64,000 nucleotides of DNA from Alphaproteobacteria bacterium (lineage in GTDB: Bacteria; Pseudomonadota; Alphaproteobacteria; Caulobacterales; Hyphomonadaceae): the NCBI GenBank assembly GCA_018969425.1, contig JAGWYJ010000002.1, positions 62,001 through 126,000 of the forward strand. The letters are read 5' to 3'. Positions 9,371 through 19,072 of the stretch are shown one piece after another (positions within the stretch are counted from its first letter, which is position 1; the number at the start of each line of letters is the position of its first letter). A program made the translations under genes and the position numbers. Below the pieces are notes generated by a model. The model was given only the letters and a program-made list of their open reading frames with translations. It searched no databases and had not been told where the DNA came from.

Positions 9371-9886
9371 ATGAGCGACGCAGTCAAGGTGGTCAAAAGT
9401 TCGATGTCTCATAAGGCGTTCGCCGCCGCTTTCTCGACGATGGTGCTGCTTCTCTCGGGGTGCGCCTCTAGTCTTGGCGCGAATTCCTATGGTCGGGACG
9501 AGATCGGAGCCGTTTCGCGAGTTGACGAGGGCACGGTGATCGCTTCCCGGGCCATCACTATTGAGGGAAGCGAGACAGGCTCGAGGGTCGGAACCGCGAC
9601 TGGTGCGATCGTCGGAGGCATCGCCGGCAGCCAGGTAGGAGGCGGCGACGATGAGCGCGCCATCGGCGGTGTGGTTGGGGCCGTCGCCGGTGGTGTGCTC
9701 GGAAACATGGTTGGAAAAGCGGCCACCAAAAAGCCAGGCTTCGCCTACACAATTCGTCTTCGATCGGGCGAATTGGTGACAGTTACCCAGGGGGGAGATG
9801 TCGCCATCGCCAACGGCACGCCAGTCCTGATCGAGTATGGGGATAGAACCCGAGTGATTCCCCAGGGGGCGTCGATCGGCTATTGA
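9371..9886 (+). CDS. Glycine-zipper outer-membrane lipoprotein (SlyB/Pcp-like)
   Basis: Predicted lipoprotein: a hydrophobic signal ends in the lipobox LLSGC. The middle holds two glycine-zipper stretches, GTATGAIVGGIAGSQVGGG and GGVVGAVAGGVLGNMVG, typical of the 17-kDa surface antigen / SlyB family; the C-terminal part is a small beta-rich domain (YTIRLRSGELVTVTQGG). Role is inferred to be outer-membrane integrity. ATG 9371 has a GAGGGA ribosome site five bases upstream; ATG 9404 is an alternative that shortens the n-region. Confidence 0.85.
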   Translation: MSDAVKVVKSSMSHKAFAAAFSTMVLLLSGCASSLGANSYGRDEIGAVSRVDEGTVIASRAITIEGSETGSRVGTATGAIVGGIAGSQVGGGDDERAIGGVVGAVAGGVLGNMVGKAATKKPGFAYTIRLRSGELVTVTQGGDVAIANGTPVLIEYGDRTRVIPQGASIGY

Positions 9887-9903
9887 GGGGGCTGTGTAAT
9901 TAG

Positions 9904-9942
9904 GCGGGCCGGCGCCTCGCGCCTTGCGCGGAGGTCGGCCCG
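9904..9942. terminator. GC-rich hairpin between lipoprotein gene and rpe
   Basis: GCGGGCCG and CGGCCCGC form a perfect 8-bp inverted repeat 18 bases after the lipoprotein stop and ending 16 bases before rpe. There is no T-run, so it may act as an mRNA-stabilising or attenuating structure rather than a classical terminator. Confidence 0.4.
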
Positions 9943-9958
9943 CTGCTACGCGGATCTC

Positions 9959-10627
9959 ATGTCGAGGATCCTGATCTCACCGTCCATTCTGGCCGCAGAC
10001 TTTGCGTGTCTGGGAGAGGAGGTGCGGGCTGTTGATGAAGCCGGCGCTGACATGATCCATGTCGACGTGATGGATGGTCATTTTGTGCCCAACCTGACCA
10101 TTGGTCCGGTCGTTGTTGAGAAGATTCGTCCGTATTCTCGCAAGCCGTTCGACGTCCATTTAATGATATCCCCCGTTGATTTTTATCTCGAAGCGTTCGC
10201 CGCGGCTGGCGCAGACATCATCACCGTACATCCTGAAGCAGGACCTCATTTCCATCGATCAATCCAGGCGATCCGAAAGCTTGGGCGTAAGGCAGGTGCG
10301 GCTCTCAATCCGTCCACTCCTGAAAGCGTTCTGGACTACGTGCTCGATGAGCTGGATCTTGTGCTTGTGATGAGCTGCAATCCTGGGTTCGGCGGGCAGT
10401 CGTTTATCGAAAGTCAGCTCAGGAAGATCGAGGCGATTCGAAAGACGATCGATCGCAGGGGTCTGAGTGTTATCCTCGAGGTCGACGGCGGAGTGACGCC
10501 AGCCACCGCCCCCCGCGCCATCGACGCCGGAGCAACGGCTCTTGTAGCTGGGTCGGCTGTGTTCGGACGGGGGAAGTCGGCTTACGCGGACTCGATCTCG
10601 GCTCTACGCCCGACCACTCGGGGGTAG
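9959..10627 (+). CDS. rpe: Ribulose-phosphate 3-epimerase
   Basis: Interconverts ribulose-5-phosphate and xylulose-5-phosphate in the pentose phosphate pathway. The 222-aa TIM-barrel shows all signature segments: the N-terminal [17 protein letters not shown], metal/active-site [24 protein letters not shown], the [13 protein letters not shown] loop and [11 protein letters not shown] near the C-terminus. The heparinase-like gene starts seven bases after the stop, so the two are probably one transcript. Its product feeds transketolase, whose gene is at the other end of the window. Confidence 0.97.
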   Translation: MSRILISPSILAADFACLGEEVRAVDEAGADMIHVDVMDGHFVPNLTIGPVVVEKIRPYSRKPFDVHLMISPVDFYLEAFAAAGADIITVHPEAGPHFHRSIQAIRKLGRKAGAALNPSTPESVLDYVLDELDLVLVMSCNPGFGGQSFIESQLRKIEAIRKTIDRRGLSVILEVDGGVTPATAPRAIDAGATALVAGSAVFGRGKSAYADSISALRPTTRG

Positions 10628-10634
10628 TCGTCAC

Positions 10635-12356
10635 ATGACTGCTGGCGGAGATGTCCTTCACGGCGTTTCAGGCACGCGTTCCGCAGAAGATACCGCTTGG
10701 ATCGATCTCATGGGCAGCGCCGGCGAGGCGCCAGGACATTCTCCGGTCTACAGAATGCGCCTTTCTGGTCCGACACCCGACAGTTTGCGCGCCTGGCCTA
10801 AGGATCTGCGGCCCGCGAGTTCAGCTCGTGGAGCAGAGTTGCTCGCAGGACGCTGGCGCTTCGGGGCGTCGTTTGTCGAGACGCCTGAAGGGCATGCGCC
10901 TTGGGGGCCGCCTTTTCCAACTCTTCATTTTGGCGATCGGGTCCACCGCTTTGACTGGCTTAGGGACCTGACGATTTTAGGCCCTGAGGGCGAGGCGCGA
11001 GCGCGTGCTCTGGTGGTCTCGTGGACTGAGGAGTTTGGTCGTTGGGACAACTTCGGCTGGAGGGTCGGCGTGACGGCTGATCGCGTCGTCAACTGTCTGT
11101 CCGCCGGACCCTGGTTGTTGGAGCCTCTTCAAAGAGAGGCGAGAGAGTCGGTCCTGGACTCCTTGTTTCGGCAGGTGCGCCATTTGCAGGCCTCGGCCGC
11201 GGAGGATCCTGATCCGGGCATCCGCTTCCGCTCTGGCGTGGCCCTGTCTCTCGCAGGAGCGGCGATAGACGAGGGAAAGGCCATCATGGACGCCGGTCTC
11301 GCGCTTCTTGAAGTTGAATGCGGGCGCCAGATCCTGGCAGATGGAGGACATATCTCGAGAAGTCCCCAGGCTCTCGCTGAGGCTCTGATCGACATTCATA
11401 CTGTTGAGGATCTGCTTCTTCGACAGGGTCTGATCGCCCCGGTCTTTCTGACTCGTCTTCAGCCGCGGATGGCCAGTATGCTGGGCTTCTTTATGCTGCC
11501 CAACGGTCAGCTGCCACCCCTTCATGGCGGCGGGGACGGATTACCGATCGCAACGGCGGCCATTGCGCCCCACGGTGAGGTGCGGTCTAAGTTTTCGTTC
11601 GCGAGGCTCAGCGGTTATCAACGGGTCCAGGCTGGCGACGTCACCGTCCACCTCGACACCTCCGGCGCCCCGCCCCCCCCTTATGCGACCCGATCTCACG
11701 CCTCCGCTTTGAGTCTGACCCTCGACGATGGTGGGGAGTGTCTAATCACAGCCTGCGGATCGCATCGCGAACTTGAGCCTCATCTGAAGGAGGCGGGTCG
11801 CAGAACGGCTGCTCATTCCGTTCTTTGCCTGGAAGGGGAGGATAGCGCCGTCTTTTCCCGTGACGGATCAGGTGCTGTTTCCATCGATGGTCCGCCCGGG
11901 CTGTCCGTGCGGCGACTGGAGGAAGACGATCAGTGTTTGCTTGAGGGGCAGCATAGCGCTTGGCGGGACAGATACGGCGTCATCTATCGACGGCGTCTTT
12001 ACGTGGCGAGAAGCGGGGATCGCATCACGGGTGAGGAGAGTTTGTCGAGACCGATGTCGGAAGCTTCCCCGATGGGAACCCGGATGATTCCGTATGTCGT
12101 GCGGTTCCATCTCCATCCTGACGTCATGGTGCGATCGGATAGTGAAGCAGGCCTCGTTTATTTGGGCCTGCCTCATCGTGAGAGGGTGTGGAGATTTAGA
12201 AGCGAGACGGTGGTCTCGGTCGAGCCGTCAATGTATTGGGGTCGTGGGGCGTCGGAGACGACCCTCCAGCTCGTGATACGAGGAGCGGCCGAACCGGGAG
12301 GAGACGGGTCGAAGCACCCGAACCGGGTCCGTTGGTCGCTGACTCGGGTTGAGTAG
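10635..12356 (+). CDS. Heparinase II/III family protein
   Basis: Predicted polysaccharide lyase-type protein of 573 aa, with an N-terminal alpha-helical toroid (the GWRVGVTADRVVNCL and DGGHISRSPQALAEALIDIH segments) and a C-terminal beta-sandwich heparinase II/III domain (from about residue 325). The family is widespread in alphaproteobacteria, often just before purH, and its substrate there is unknown. No signal peptide is visible, which is odd for an enzyme acting on extracellular glycans. It overlaps or abuts the following sugar dehydratase gene, hinting at a link to cell-surface polysaccharide. Confidence 0.82.
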   Translation: MTAGGDVLHGVSGTRSAEDTAWIDLMGSAGEAPGHSPVYRMRLSGPTPDSLRAWPKDLRPASSARGAELLAGRWRFGASFVETPEGHAPWGPPFPTLHFGDRVHRFDWLRDLTILGPEGEARARALVVSWTEEFGRWDNFGWRVGVTADRVVNCLSAGPWLLEPLQREARESVLDSLFRQVRHLQASAAEDPDPGIRFRSGVALSLAGAAIDEGKAIMDAGLALLEVECGRQILADGGHISRSPQALAEALIDIHTVEDLLLRQGLIAPVFLTRLQPRMASMLGFFMLPNGQLPPLHGGGDGLPIATAAIAPHGEVRSKFSFARLSGYQRVQAGDVTVHLDTSGAPPPPYATRSHASALSLTLDDGGECLITACGSHRELEPHLKEAGRRTAAHSVLCLEGEDSAVFSRDGSGAVSIDGPPGLSVRRLEEDDQCLLEGQHSAWRDRYGVIYRRRLYVARSGDRITGEESLSRPMSEASPMGTRMIPYVVRFHLHPDVMVRSDSEAGLVYLGLPHRERVWRFRSETVVSVEPSMYWGRGASETTLQLVIRGAAEPGGDGSKHPNRVRWSLTRVE

Positions 12357-12357
12357 C

Positions 12358-14289
12358 GTGCAAAGGCGTGCGGGCATGAAGGCAGGCGCAACTCATGGTC
12401 GAAAGGCGGCGATAGAAGCCAAGGCGTTATGCTTCCTTTATGACGTCCTGAGCGGCATGGCTGCGATGTACCTCGCTCCCCAGATCCTGGCCTATTTTTC
12501 AGGCCGCGGCCCGCCTGACTGGCTCGATGTCTTTACGGCTGTCGCATTCGGGATAGCGGCGGCTTTTTCGTTCTGGCTTAACGGCGTTCATCGGCAGATC
12601 TGGCGACTGACATCATTGCGGGATGTGGTGCGTCTCTGTCAGGGGGTGGCCCTCGCCAATATCATGTTGTTGCCGATCCTTCTCCTGGCGAGAATGCTTT
12701 CGGATTTTCCCCTCGCCAGCCTTTATCTTCAGATCCCGATCTGGCTCCTGGCTCTGATGATCGTCAGGTTCTGGGCGAGAGGGCGCGCGTCTGGCGATTT
12801 TCGCGCGGTGTTTCGCAGGGAGCCTCCGTTCGCCCCCCGCGCGTTGGTGGTTGGTCCTGCGTCTGCCGTTGCGGAGGCCTTGAGAGCCGCCAGACGTTCA
12901 ACGTCCGGATCCCCAATCAGGGCGGTCGGCGTGGTAGAGACCAGCGGCGCCTTTTTAGGGCGAGACATCGAAGGCGTTCAGGTGGTTGGAGGGATCGATA
13001 GTCTCCGGGAGCTCTTCGATCACTACACGGCGCGCTTTGGCGAGCTCCCTTGGCTTGCCATCGCAGCGCCGTCCGAGGACCGCAGGACGATGGAGGCCGT
13101 TCTCGCCGTAGCCTCGGCGCAGAATGCAGTGATCATGCGCCTCGTCACCTCGCCCCTCACGGCGATCCAGCCGATCCGGCCGGCAGACCTGTTGGCGCGG
13201 CCGGAGAGGCGCCTCGACATGGCGCCTGTGGCGGCTCTTGTCTCGGGGTCAAGAGTGTTCATCACGGGGGGCGGGGGCACGATAGGAGGCGAGCTTGCCC
13301 GCCAGTGCGCAGCGCTCGGGCCCGCCGAACTTACGCTCTATGACAGTTCCGAATTCAACATCTTCGAAATTGATCAGCAATTGTCACGAGCGTTTCCTAA
13401 CCTCGTGCTCAATTCTGTGATAGGCGATATCCGGGATGAAGCCCGTCTTGAGCAGGCCATGCGGGACGCCTCTCCCGATCTTGTCATCCATGCGGCGGCG
13501 TTGAAGCACGTCCCACTGATGGAGCAAAATCCCAACGAAGCGATCCTCACCAATGTGGTCGGAGCTCGCAGGGCCGCGGAAATCGCTGTACGACTTGGGG
13601 TGAAGGCGTTCACGTTCATATCGACGGATAAGGCCGTGAACCCGACGAATGTTATGGGTGCGACGAAGAGAGCAGCCGAGCTTTTTCTCCAGGCATTCGC
13701 CCCGACCGCGCCGGCGACCCGATTTTCGCTGGTGAGGTTCGGAAATGTGCTCGGATCGAAAGGGTCGGTCGCGCCGCTCTTCGAACAGCAGATCGCGGAA
13801 GGCGGCCCCGTGACGGTGACCCATCCGGACATGACACGCTACTTCATGAGCGTGGAGGAGGCCTCGGCGCTCGTTCTGCAGGCGGCGGCGTTGTCGCTTA
13901 AATCTTCAAGGGCCGAGGCAGTCCTCTATGTTCTTGATATGGGAGAGCCGGTCCGAATTCTCGATCTTGCGGAAAAGATGATCCGAATGAAGGGCAAGAT
14001 CCCAGGTCAGGACATTCTGATAAGGGTAACTGGAACGCGGCCAGGAGAGAAACTCAACGAGACAGTCTTCTATAAGAGGGAGGATGTCAGACCAACGCCC
14101 GTTGACGGGGTCTTTGAGGTCGCGGCGCGAATGGGACCGTCCATCGACGCGCTTGAGGCCCAGCTGGATGCCATAGCCAGTTTGGCAGTCCGTCGCGACA
14201 CCCATGCTTCCCTTTCTCTCATCAAAGCCAATGCGCCTGAGATCTTCCTGGATGATACGCGCAACGAGCCCCCCCCACGCGTTCACTGA
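12358..14289 (+). CDS. Membrane-bound nucleotide-sugar 4,6-dehydratase (CapD/FlaA1/WbpM-like)
   Basis: Large member of the UDP-sugar 4,6-dehydratase family used for O-antigen, capsule or glycan precursors. The N-terminal 130 residues hold about four membrane helices, then a cofactor-binding-like CoA/Rossmann domain, then the catalytic SDR domain starting near residue 300 with VFITGGGGTIGGELARQ. The active-site region reads NVMGATKR, with Met in place of the usual SDR Tyr, as known for WbpM-type enzymes. TTG 12349, GTG 12358 and ATG 12376 are all possible starts; the first two are coupled to the heparinase stop. Confidence 0.88.
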   Translation: MQRRAGMKAGATHGRKAAIEAKALCFLYDVLSGMAAMYLAPQILAYFSGRGPPDWLDVFTAVAFGIAAAFSFWLNGVHRQIWRLTSLRDVVRLCQGVALANIMLLPILLLARMLSDFPLASLYLQIPIWLLALMIVRFWARGRASGDFRAVFRREPPFAPRALVVGPASAVAEALRAARRSTSGSPIRAVGVVETSGAFLGRDIEGVQVVGGIDSLRELFDHYTARFGELPWLAIAAPSEDRRTMEAVLAVASAQNAVIMRLVTSPLTAIQPIRPADLLARPERRLDMAPVAALVSGSRVFITGGGGTIGGELARQCAALGPAELTLYDSSEFNIFEIDQQLSRAFPNLVLNSVIGDIRDEARLEQAMRDASPDLVIHAAALKHVPLMEQNPNEAILTNVVGARRAAEIAVRLGVKAFTFISTDKAVNPTNVMGATKRAAELFLQAFAPTAPATRFSLVRFGNVLGSKGSVAPLFEQQIAEGGPVTVTHPDMTRYFMSVEEASALVLQAAALSLKSSRAEAVLYVLDMGEPVRILDLAEKMIRMKGKIPGQDILIRVTGTRPGEKLNETVFYKREDVRPTPVDGVFEVAARMGPSIDALEAQLDAIASLAVRRDTHASLSLIKANAPEIFLDDTRNEPPPRVH

Positions 14290-14395
14290 CTGGAACCGGA
14301 CATATCCGGCTTTCGCACAGTTGGTCGTCGTCTCGACAACTCATATCTTCGGAGGCGTCTAAGCGTTCTCCTCCCCACTCAGAACTGGAGCCATT

Positions 14396-15988
14396 ATGCC
14401 TGCAGACCACTCACTTATCGTCCGGCGTGCGCTGATCTCAGTTTCGGATAAGACCGGGCTTGTCGAGAGAGCTCGTAGGCTGGCTGCGCTGGGAGTTGAA
14501 CTTGTCTCTACAGGAGGGACAGCCAGCGCGCTGAAGGCTCAAGGCCTCGCAGTGCGGGATGTATCGGAGCTCACAGGGTTTCCTGAAATGATGGACGGCA
14601 GGGTGAAAACCCTTCATCCCGCAGTGCACGGCGGCTTGCTTTTCCGCCGCGACCTGCCGGACCATGTTAGCGCCGCCTCGGCGCACGGCATAGAACCGAT
14701 CGATCTCATCTGGATCAATCTTTATCCTTTCGAAGAAACGGTTCGTCGGGGCGGGTCCTACGATGACTGCATTGAGAACATAGATATCGGTGGTCCGGCC
14801 ATGTTGCGCGCCGCCGCCAAAAACGCAGAATTTGTGGCCGTGTGCACGGACGGTGGGGATGTTGACGCCGTCCTCGCGGAGATGGAGAGCGGATCCGGCG
14901 TATCCACAATCCTGAGGCGAAGACTGGCTGCAAAAACCTACGCTCGGACCGGCGCGTACGATGCGGCGATATCGGAGTGGTACTGGAAGTCTCTGGGCGA
15001 GGATGCGGGGGAGTGGAGAAGTTTTGGAGGGCGACTTCACCAGACGCTTCGCTACGGCGAAAACCCCCATCAGAAGGCATCGGTTTATGTCGGTTCGGAG
15101 CACCGCGTTGGTGTCCTGACGGCACGGCAGGTTCAGGGAAAGGAGCTGTCCTACAACAACATAAACGATACCGACGCGGCCTTCGAGCTTGTGTCCGAGT
15201 TCAATCCCGCCTCGAAGCCCGCGGTGGCGATCATCAAGCATGCCAATCCGTGTGGCGTAGCTTTGGGTTCCTCTAGCCTTGAGGCTTATCGGTCCGCTCT
15301 CGCCTGCGATCCGGTTTCGGCCTTTGGCGGCATTGTCGCTCTTAACACTCGCCTCGACCGTGAGACGGCAGAGGCGATTGCGGAGATTTTCACCGAGGTT
15401 GTGATAGCCCCCGGCGCAGATGAAGAGGCGCTGGCCGTCTTTGCCCGAAAGAAGAATCTTCGCCTTTTGCTAACTTCAGGTCTTGCGGACCCCGCCCAAC
15501 CCGGTGTGGCGCTGCGGTCGGTTGCTGGGGGGTTGCTTGTTCAGGATCGCGATACTGGCCGGGTCACCCGGGATCAGCTTCGGATAGTCACCAGACGTCA
15601 ACCGACGACCGCAGAAATGGAAGATATGCTCTTTGCATGGACAGTCGCTAAGCACGTCAAATCCAATGCTATAGTCTATGCGAAAGACGGTGTGACGGCT
15701 GGCATCGGGCCAGGCCAGACAAGTCGACTGGACTCCACCCGCGTCGCTACTCGCAAGGCGATGGATGCCCGAGAGGCGGCAGGCTGGGCCGAGGTGCGTA
15801 CAAAGGGATGCGCCTGCGCTTCGGACGCCTTCTTTCCATTCCCCGATGGCTTGCTGCAGGCCGCGGATGCAGGGGCGACCTGTGTTATTCAGCCAGGCGG
15901 TTCGGTGAAAGATTCCGATGTGATCGCCGCAGCCGATGAAGCCGGACTCGCGATGGCGTTCACCGGCATGAGGCACTTTCGACACTGA
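14396..15988 (+). CDS. purH: Bifunctional AICAR transformylase / IMP cyclohydrolase
   Basis: Catalyses the last two steps of de novo IMP synthesis. The 530-aa protein has the N-terminal cyclohydrolase domain ([38 protein letters not shown]) and the C-terminal transformylase domain ([33 protein letters not shown]). It is preceded by a 106-base gap after the sugar dehydratase. The length matches the family. A cognate formyltetrahydrofolate source is not encoded here. Confidence 0.98.
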   Translation: MPADHSLIVRRALISVSDKTGLVERARRLAALGVELVSTGGTASALKAQGLAVRDVSELTGFPEMMDGRVKTLHPAVHGGLLFRRDLPDHVSAASAHGIEPIDLIWINLYPFEETVRRGGSYDDCIENIDIGGPAMLRAAAKNAEFVAVCTDGGDVDAVLAEMESGSGVSTILRRRLAAKTYARTGAYDAAISEWYWKSLGEDAGEWRSFGGRLHQTLRYGENPHQKASVYVGSEHRVGVLTARQVQGKELSYNNINDTDAAFELVSEFNPASKPAVAIIKHANPCGVALGSSSLEAYRSALACDPVSAFGGIVALNTRLDRETAEAIAEIFTEVVIAPGADEEALAVFARKKNLRLLLTSGLADPAQPGVALRSVAGGLLVQDRDTGRVTRDQLRIVTRRQPTTAEMEDMLFAWTVAKHVKSNAIVYAKDGVTAGIGPGQTSRLDSTRVATRKAMDAREAAGWAEVRTKGCACASDAFFPFPDGLLQAADAGATCVIQPGGSVKDSDVIAAADEAGLAMAFTGMRHFRH

Positions 15989-16213
15989 GAGTGTCAAAAC
16001 ATTTTGGAGCTGCCTTTTTGAAGAATCTCAATTGGGACGAGAAATCGTCTCGAGTGCGCGAATTTTTTTTATAATGACGTCAAAAAAGCAGCGATGGAAA
16101 CTTTGTCTTTAGGTTCGTGGGACATTTTCATCTTCCATAAAGTTCACTTTGTCTGTGGAATATTTTGTTTACTTAAGTCATCCCACCGACACTCAACCTG
16201 AAGGAAAGACCAA
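15989..16213 (+). promoter_or_regulatory. AT-rich leader of the H1-like gene, with direct repeats
   Basis: This 225-base gap is clearly more AT-rich than its surroundings. It contains a short CGAGA/TCTCG hairpin at about 16040-16054, an eight-T run shortly after it, and two copies of ACTTTGTCT at 16100-16108 and 16146-16154. An AAGGAAAG ribosome site precedes the ATG at 16214. I infer that the promoter of the histone-like gene lies here; I could not assign a clear -35/-10 pair. Confidence 0.45.
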
Positions 16214-16489
16214 ATGGCCCGCACCACCACCAAAGTTGCTCCCAAGAAAGCTCCTGCCGCTGCAGCGAAGGCCGCTGTGAAAAAGGCTGCTCCGAAAAAG
16301 GCTGCGCCGAAGAAGGCCGTAGCTAAGCCCGCTCCCGCTCGCGCCCGCGTAGCGAAGCCCAAGGCCGTCGCTCCCAAAGCGAAGAAGGCCGCAGCTGCTC
16401 CGGCCAAGCGCGTCGCCGCCGCTCCGGTTAAGCGCACTGCGGTCAAGAAGCCGGCTGCCGCAACGAAGAAGGCGGCTCGGAAGTCCTAA
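16214..16489 (+). CDS. Histone H1-like Lys/Ala/Pro-rich DNA-binding protein
   Basis: 91-residue protein made almost entirely of Ala, Lys, Pro, Val and Arg, with repeated AAPKKA-type units, closely resembling the C-terminal tail of eukaryotic linker histone H1 and the bacterial Hc1/AlgP-like proteins. There is no folded domain in view; it should be disordered, strongly basic and able to bind nucleic acid. It is monocistronic, with an AT-rich leader and a very strong terminator, which suggests high expression. Role in nucleoid compaction is inferred. Confidence 0.8.
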   Translation: MARTTTKVAPKKAPAAAAKAAVKKAAPKKAAPKKAVAKPAPARARVAKPKAVAPKAKKAAAAPAKRVAAAPVKRTAVKKPAAATKKAARKS

Positions 16490-16512
16490 GAGTACGCGGG
16501 ACGACTGATTTC

Positions 16513-16569
16513 GAGGGCTCGGGGACAGGAGCGGGTTATCCGCCGCTTGTTCCCGGGCCCTCTTTCTTT
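16513..16569 (+). terminator. Strong intrinsic terminator after the H1-like gene
   Basis: A long near-perfect stem runs from GAGGGC through CGGG and ACA to GCGG, loop GTTAT, and back through CCGC, TTGT, CCCG to GCCCTC, followed directly by TTTCTTT. It lies 24 bases after the stop codon. Confidence 0.9.
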
Positions 16570-16866
16570 AGGCTGGCCCAGGAGATTGGGCGCCGACTTT
16601 GGCGCACAGGCCTGATATGGGCCGCCGCAGTTTGCTATCGACTGTTCCGGTAGGCTCTGCGAGCGAACCGGTCCGCCGAGCCGCGGTGGCGGCCTCCTAG
16701 GTCCTGAGGCGGTGGCCGTCAGCCCCCACTGTGCAGGTTTATCGAGGCGACACGGATTTGAATGCTGCCGCCGCGCGTTTATGTCGTCGGCTGCGATTGC
16801 AGCGCTTGCTTGCAGCGATGATCTACGCCGCTATTGTGCGCGCGAAATCTGTTCGCGGAGCTCTTC
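16570..16866 (+). other. Non-coding gap upstream of argG
   Basis: About 300 bases with no supportable gene. It holds a GCCTC/GAGGC hairpin near 16692-16710 and several CG-rich inverted segments. A tRNA-like stretch near 16740-16760 was examined and rejected. It may include the argG promoter and a leader. Confidence 0.4.
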
Positions 16867-18084
16867 ATGTCAAAAGCCGCCCCCAAGAAAGTGGTGCTCG
16901 CCTATTCAGGCGGGTTGGATACCTCGATCATTCTGAAATGGCTGCAGACGGAGTATGGCTGTGAGGTGGTGACGTTTACCGCTGATCTGGGGCAGGGCGA
17001 GGAGCTGGAGCCAGCGCGCCGGAAAGCGGAGATGATGGGCGTCAAGGAGATCTTCATAGAGGATCTTCGAGAGGAATTTGTCCGGGACTTTGTATTTCCG
17101 ATGTTCCGGGCCAATACAGTCTATGAGGGATCCTATCTTCTCGGCACTTCGATCGCGCGTCCGCTTATCGCTAAGCGGCTTGTTGAGATCGCAGCTGAAA
17201 CAGGCGCTGACGCGATCGCGCATGGAGCGACAGGAAAAGGAAATGATCAGGTTCGGTTTGAGTTGTCCGCTTATGCGCTGAACCCGAACATCCGGATCAT
17301 CGCTCCGTGGCGGACCTGGTCGTTTCGATCGAGGACGGATCTGATCGAGTTCGCTGAAAAGAACCAGATTCCCGTTGCCAAGGATAAAAGAGGAGAGGCG
17401 CCGTTTTCCGTCGACGCAAATCTTCTTCATTCGTCTTCGGAAGGAAAGGTCCTGGAGGATCCTGGCGTTGAGCCGCCCCCGTATGTCTATCAGCGTACGG
17501 TGTCGCCGATGGATGCGCCCGATGCGCCGGTTGATATCGAGATCGGCTTTGATCGAGGCGATCCGGTATCGCTTGATGGCGTGCCGCTTTCGCCGGCGAC
17601 TCTTCTTGCGAAGTTGAACGACCTGGGCCGTGATAATGGGATTGGCCGTTTGGATCTTGTCGAGAATCGCTTCGTGGGGATGAAGTCTCGGGGCGTTTAT
17701 GAAACTCCCGGTGGAACCATTCTCCTCCAGGCGCACAGGGCGATGGAAAGCATCACTTTGGATCGTGGCGCCGCTCACCTTAAGGACGAGCTGATGCCGC
17801 GCTATGCTGAGCTCATCTATAACGGGTTCTGGTTCGCGCCTGAGCGTGAGATGTTGCAGGCTGCTATCGACAGAAGTCAGACGTCGGTCGGCGGAAGCGT
17901 CCGACTGAAGTTGTACAAAGGTAATGTGATTGTAACGGGGCGAACCTCTTCAAAGTCCCTTTACTCCGCCGCCCATGTAACGTTCGAGGATGATGCGGGG
18001 GCATATGACCAGAAAGATGCGGAAGGGTTTATCCGCCTGAACGGTCTGCGTCTGCGATTGCTGGCCGCGGCTCAAAAGCGATAG
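16867..18084 (+). CDS. argG: Argininosuccinate synthase
   Basis: Joins citrulline and aspartate using ATP in arginine synthesis. The 405-aa protein begins with the ATP pyrophosphatase loop [18 protein letters not shown] and carries the family blocks [15 protein letters not shown] and the C-terminal [17 protein letters not shown] use ATG 16867 rather than the ORF-track start because the extra 11 residues are unlike the family. The pyrophosphatase gene follows 21 bases later; removing PPi favours this reaction. Confidence 0.98.
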   Translation: MSKAAPKKVVLAYSGGLDTSIILKWLQTEYGCEVVTFTADLGQGEELEPARRKAEMMGVKEIFIEDLREEFVRDFVFPMFRANTVYEGSYLLGTSIARPLIAKRLVEIAAETGADAIAHGATGKGNDQVRFELSAYALNPNIRIIAPWRTWSFRSRTDLIEFAEKNQIPVAKDKRGEAPFSVDANLLHSSSEGKVLEDPGVEPPPYVYQRTVSPMDAPDAPVDIEIGFDRGDPVSLDGVPLSPATLLAKLNDLGRDNGIGRLDLVENRFVGMKSRGVYETPGGTILLQAHRAMESITLDRGAAHLKDELMPRYAELIYNGFWFAPEREMLQAAIDRSQTSVGGSVRLKLYKGNVIVTGRTSSKSLYSAAHVTFEDDAGAYDQKDAEGFIRLNGLRLRLLAAAQKR

Positions 18085-18105
18085 AGCGCGATGGAGGCCT
18101 GAAAC

Positions 18106-18645
18106 GTGGATCTGTCAAAGGTGCCTGTGGGACGAAATCCGCCCCTGGATGTCAACGTGGTCATCGAAGTGCCTCTTGGAGAGGAACCAATCAAGTACGA
18201 GATAGACAAGGCCTCAGGAGCCATGTTTGTCGACCGCTTCCTTTATACGGCCATGCGATATCCCTGCAATTACGGCTTTATTCCCCACACTCTGAGCCTT
18301 GATGGGGATCCTATCGACGTCATGGTGATCGGCAATCGGTCCCTTGTTCCCGGATGTGTGGTGAGGGTGACCCCAGTTGGGGTTCTGATGATGGAGGATG
18401 ACAAGGGGCAGGATGAGAAAGTGATCGCTGTCCCTCACCCTAGCCTCACCCGTTATTATGAAAAGGTTCAGCATTATCGGGATCTGCCCGACATCCTCGT
18501 CGAGCGGATCGTTCACTTCTTCGAGCACTACAAGGATCTTGAGCCCGGTAAGTGGGTCAAAACAAACGGCTTATTCGGCCCGGAAAAGGCGCATGATCTG
18601 ATCCGGGAGGCGGTTATCCGCGCGACAAACGCCGACGCCTCTTGA
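18106..18645 (+). CDS. ppa: Inorganic pyrophosphatase
   Basis: Soluble family I pyrophosphatase of 179 aa, hydrolysing PPi to phosphate. The catalytic metal-binding signature [12 protein letters not shown] is intact near residue 65, with the preceding [12 protein letters not shown] and the C-terminal [11 protein letters not shown] region. GTG at 18106 is the start, 21 bases after argG, so the genes are probably co-transcribed. Confidence 0.97.
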   Translation: MDLSKVPVGRNPPLDVNVVIEVPLGEEPIKYEIDKASGAMFVDRFLYTAMRYPCNYGFIPHTLSLDGDPIDVMVIGNRSLVPGCVVRVTPVGVLMMEDDKGQDEKVIAVPHPSLTRYYEKVQHYRDLPDILVERIVHFFEHYKDLEPGKWVKTNGLFGPEKAHDLIREAVIRATNADAS

Positions 18646-18660
18646 TCGCTAAAAAGGGAG

Positions 18661-18927
18661 TTAGTCGCTTGGGTTGCCTGACCGGATAGGAAGATCTTCC
18701 GGTCGGCTGTCGGGAGGAGGGCCGCCTCGGGTTGAGGAGCCCATTCGGCAGCGCTCTTGTTCTGCTGGATTGTGTTCGTGATGCTGGAGACAGACCTGTT
18801 CTGTGGTCAGCTCGCGGTCGGGATCGACGGCGACGCAGCTCGACAATGCGGTCATCCCGGCGATGCAAACCCACAGGGCGGCTGAAGATGAGACCGTGTT
18901 CTTCCGGTCAGATCGGTTAAACGGCAT
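18661..18927 (-). CDS. Small predicted lipoprotein, unknown function
   Basis: An 88-aa protein with a basic n-region, a hydrophobic stretch and a lipobox ending ALSSC, so probably a lipoprotein with a mature part of about 58 residues. The mature part has a pair of cysteines in VCLQHHEHNPAEQERCRMG and a Pro/Arg-rich tail. The start is well supported by GGAAGGA five bases before the ATG. It faces ppa and lies downstream of ygfZ on the same strand. I do not recognise the family. Confidence 0.65.
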   Translation of the reverse strand: MPFNRSDRKNTVSSSAALWVCIAGMTALSSCVAVDPDRELTTEQVCLQHHEHNPAEQERCRMGSSTRGGPPPDSRPEDLPIRSGNPSD

Positions 18928-19072
18928 GGTGTCCTTCCGAATGAACGAGGCGACGAGTACAGTATAGGAAGTCGCCTGAAAGATCGATCCGATATGTCTG
19001 CTGCAGGAAATAGGTGCATCTCATGAGAGATCTGCAGGGCTAAGGCGCAGTAGTCTGAGCAGTGTGCGAGGA

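Noticed and set aside
14438-15241. 267-aa minus-strand ORF inside purH
   Set aside because: Shadow of purH with no domain content.
16720-16780. tRNA-like sequence (GGATTTGAAT on plus, ATTCAAATCC on minus)
   Set aside because: The flanking bases do not form a T-stem or an acceptor stem on either strand.
16906-17778. 290-aa minus-strand ORF inside argG
   Set aside because: Shadow of argG; basic, low-information translation.
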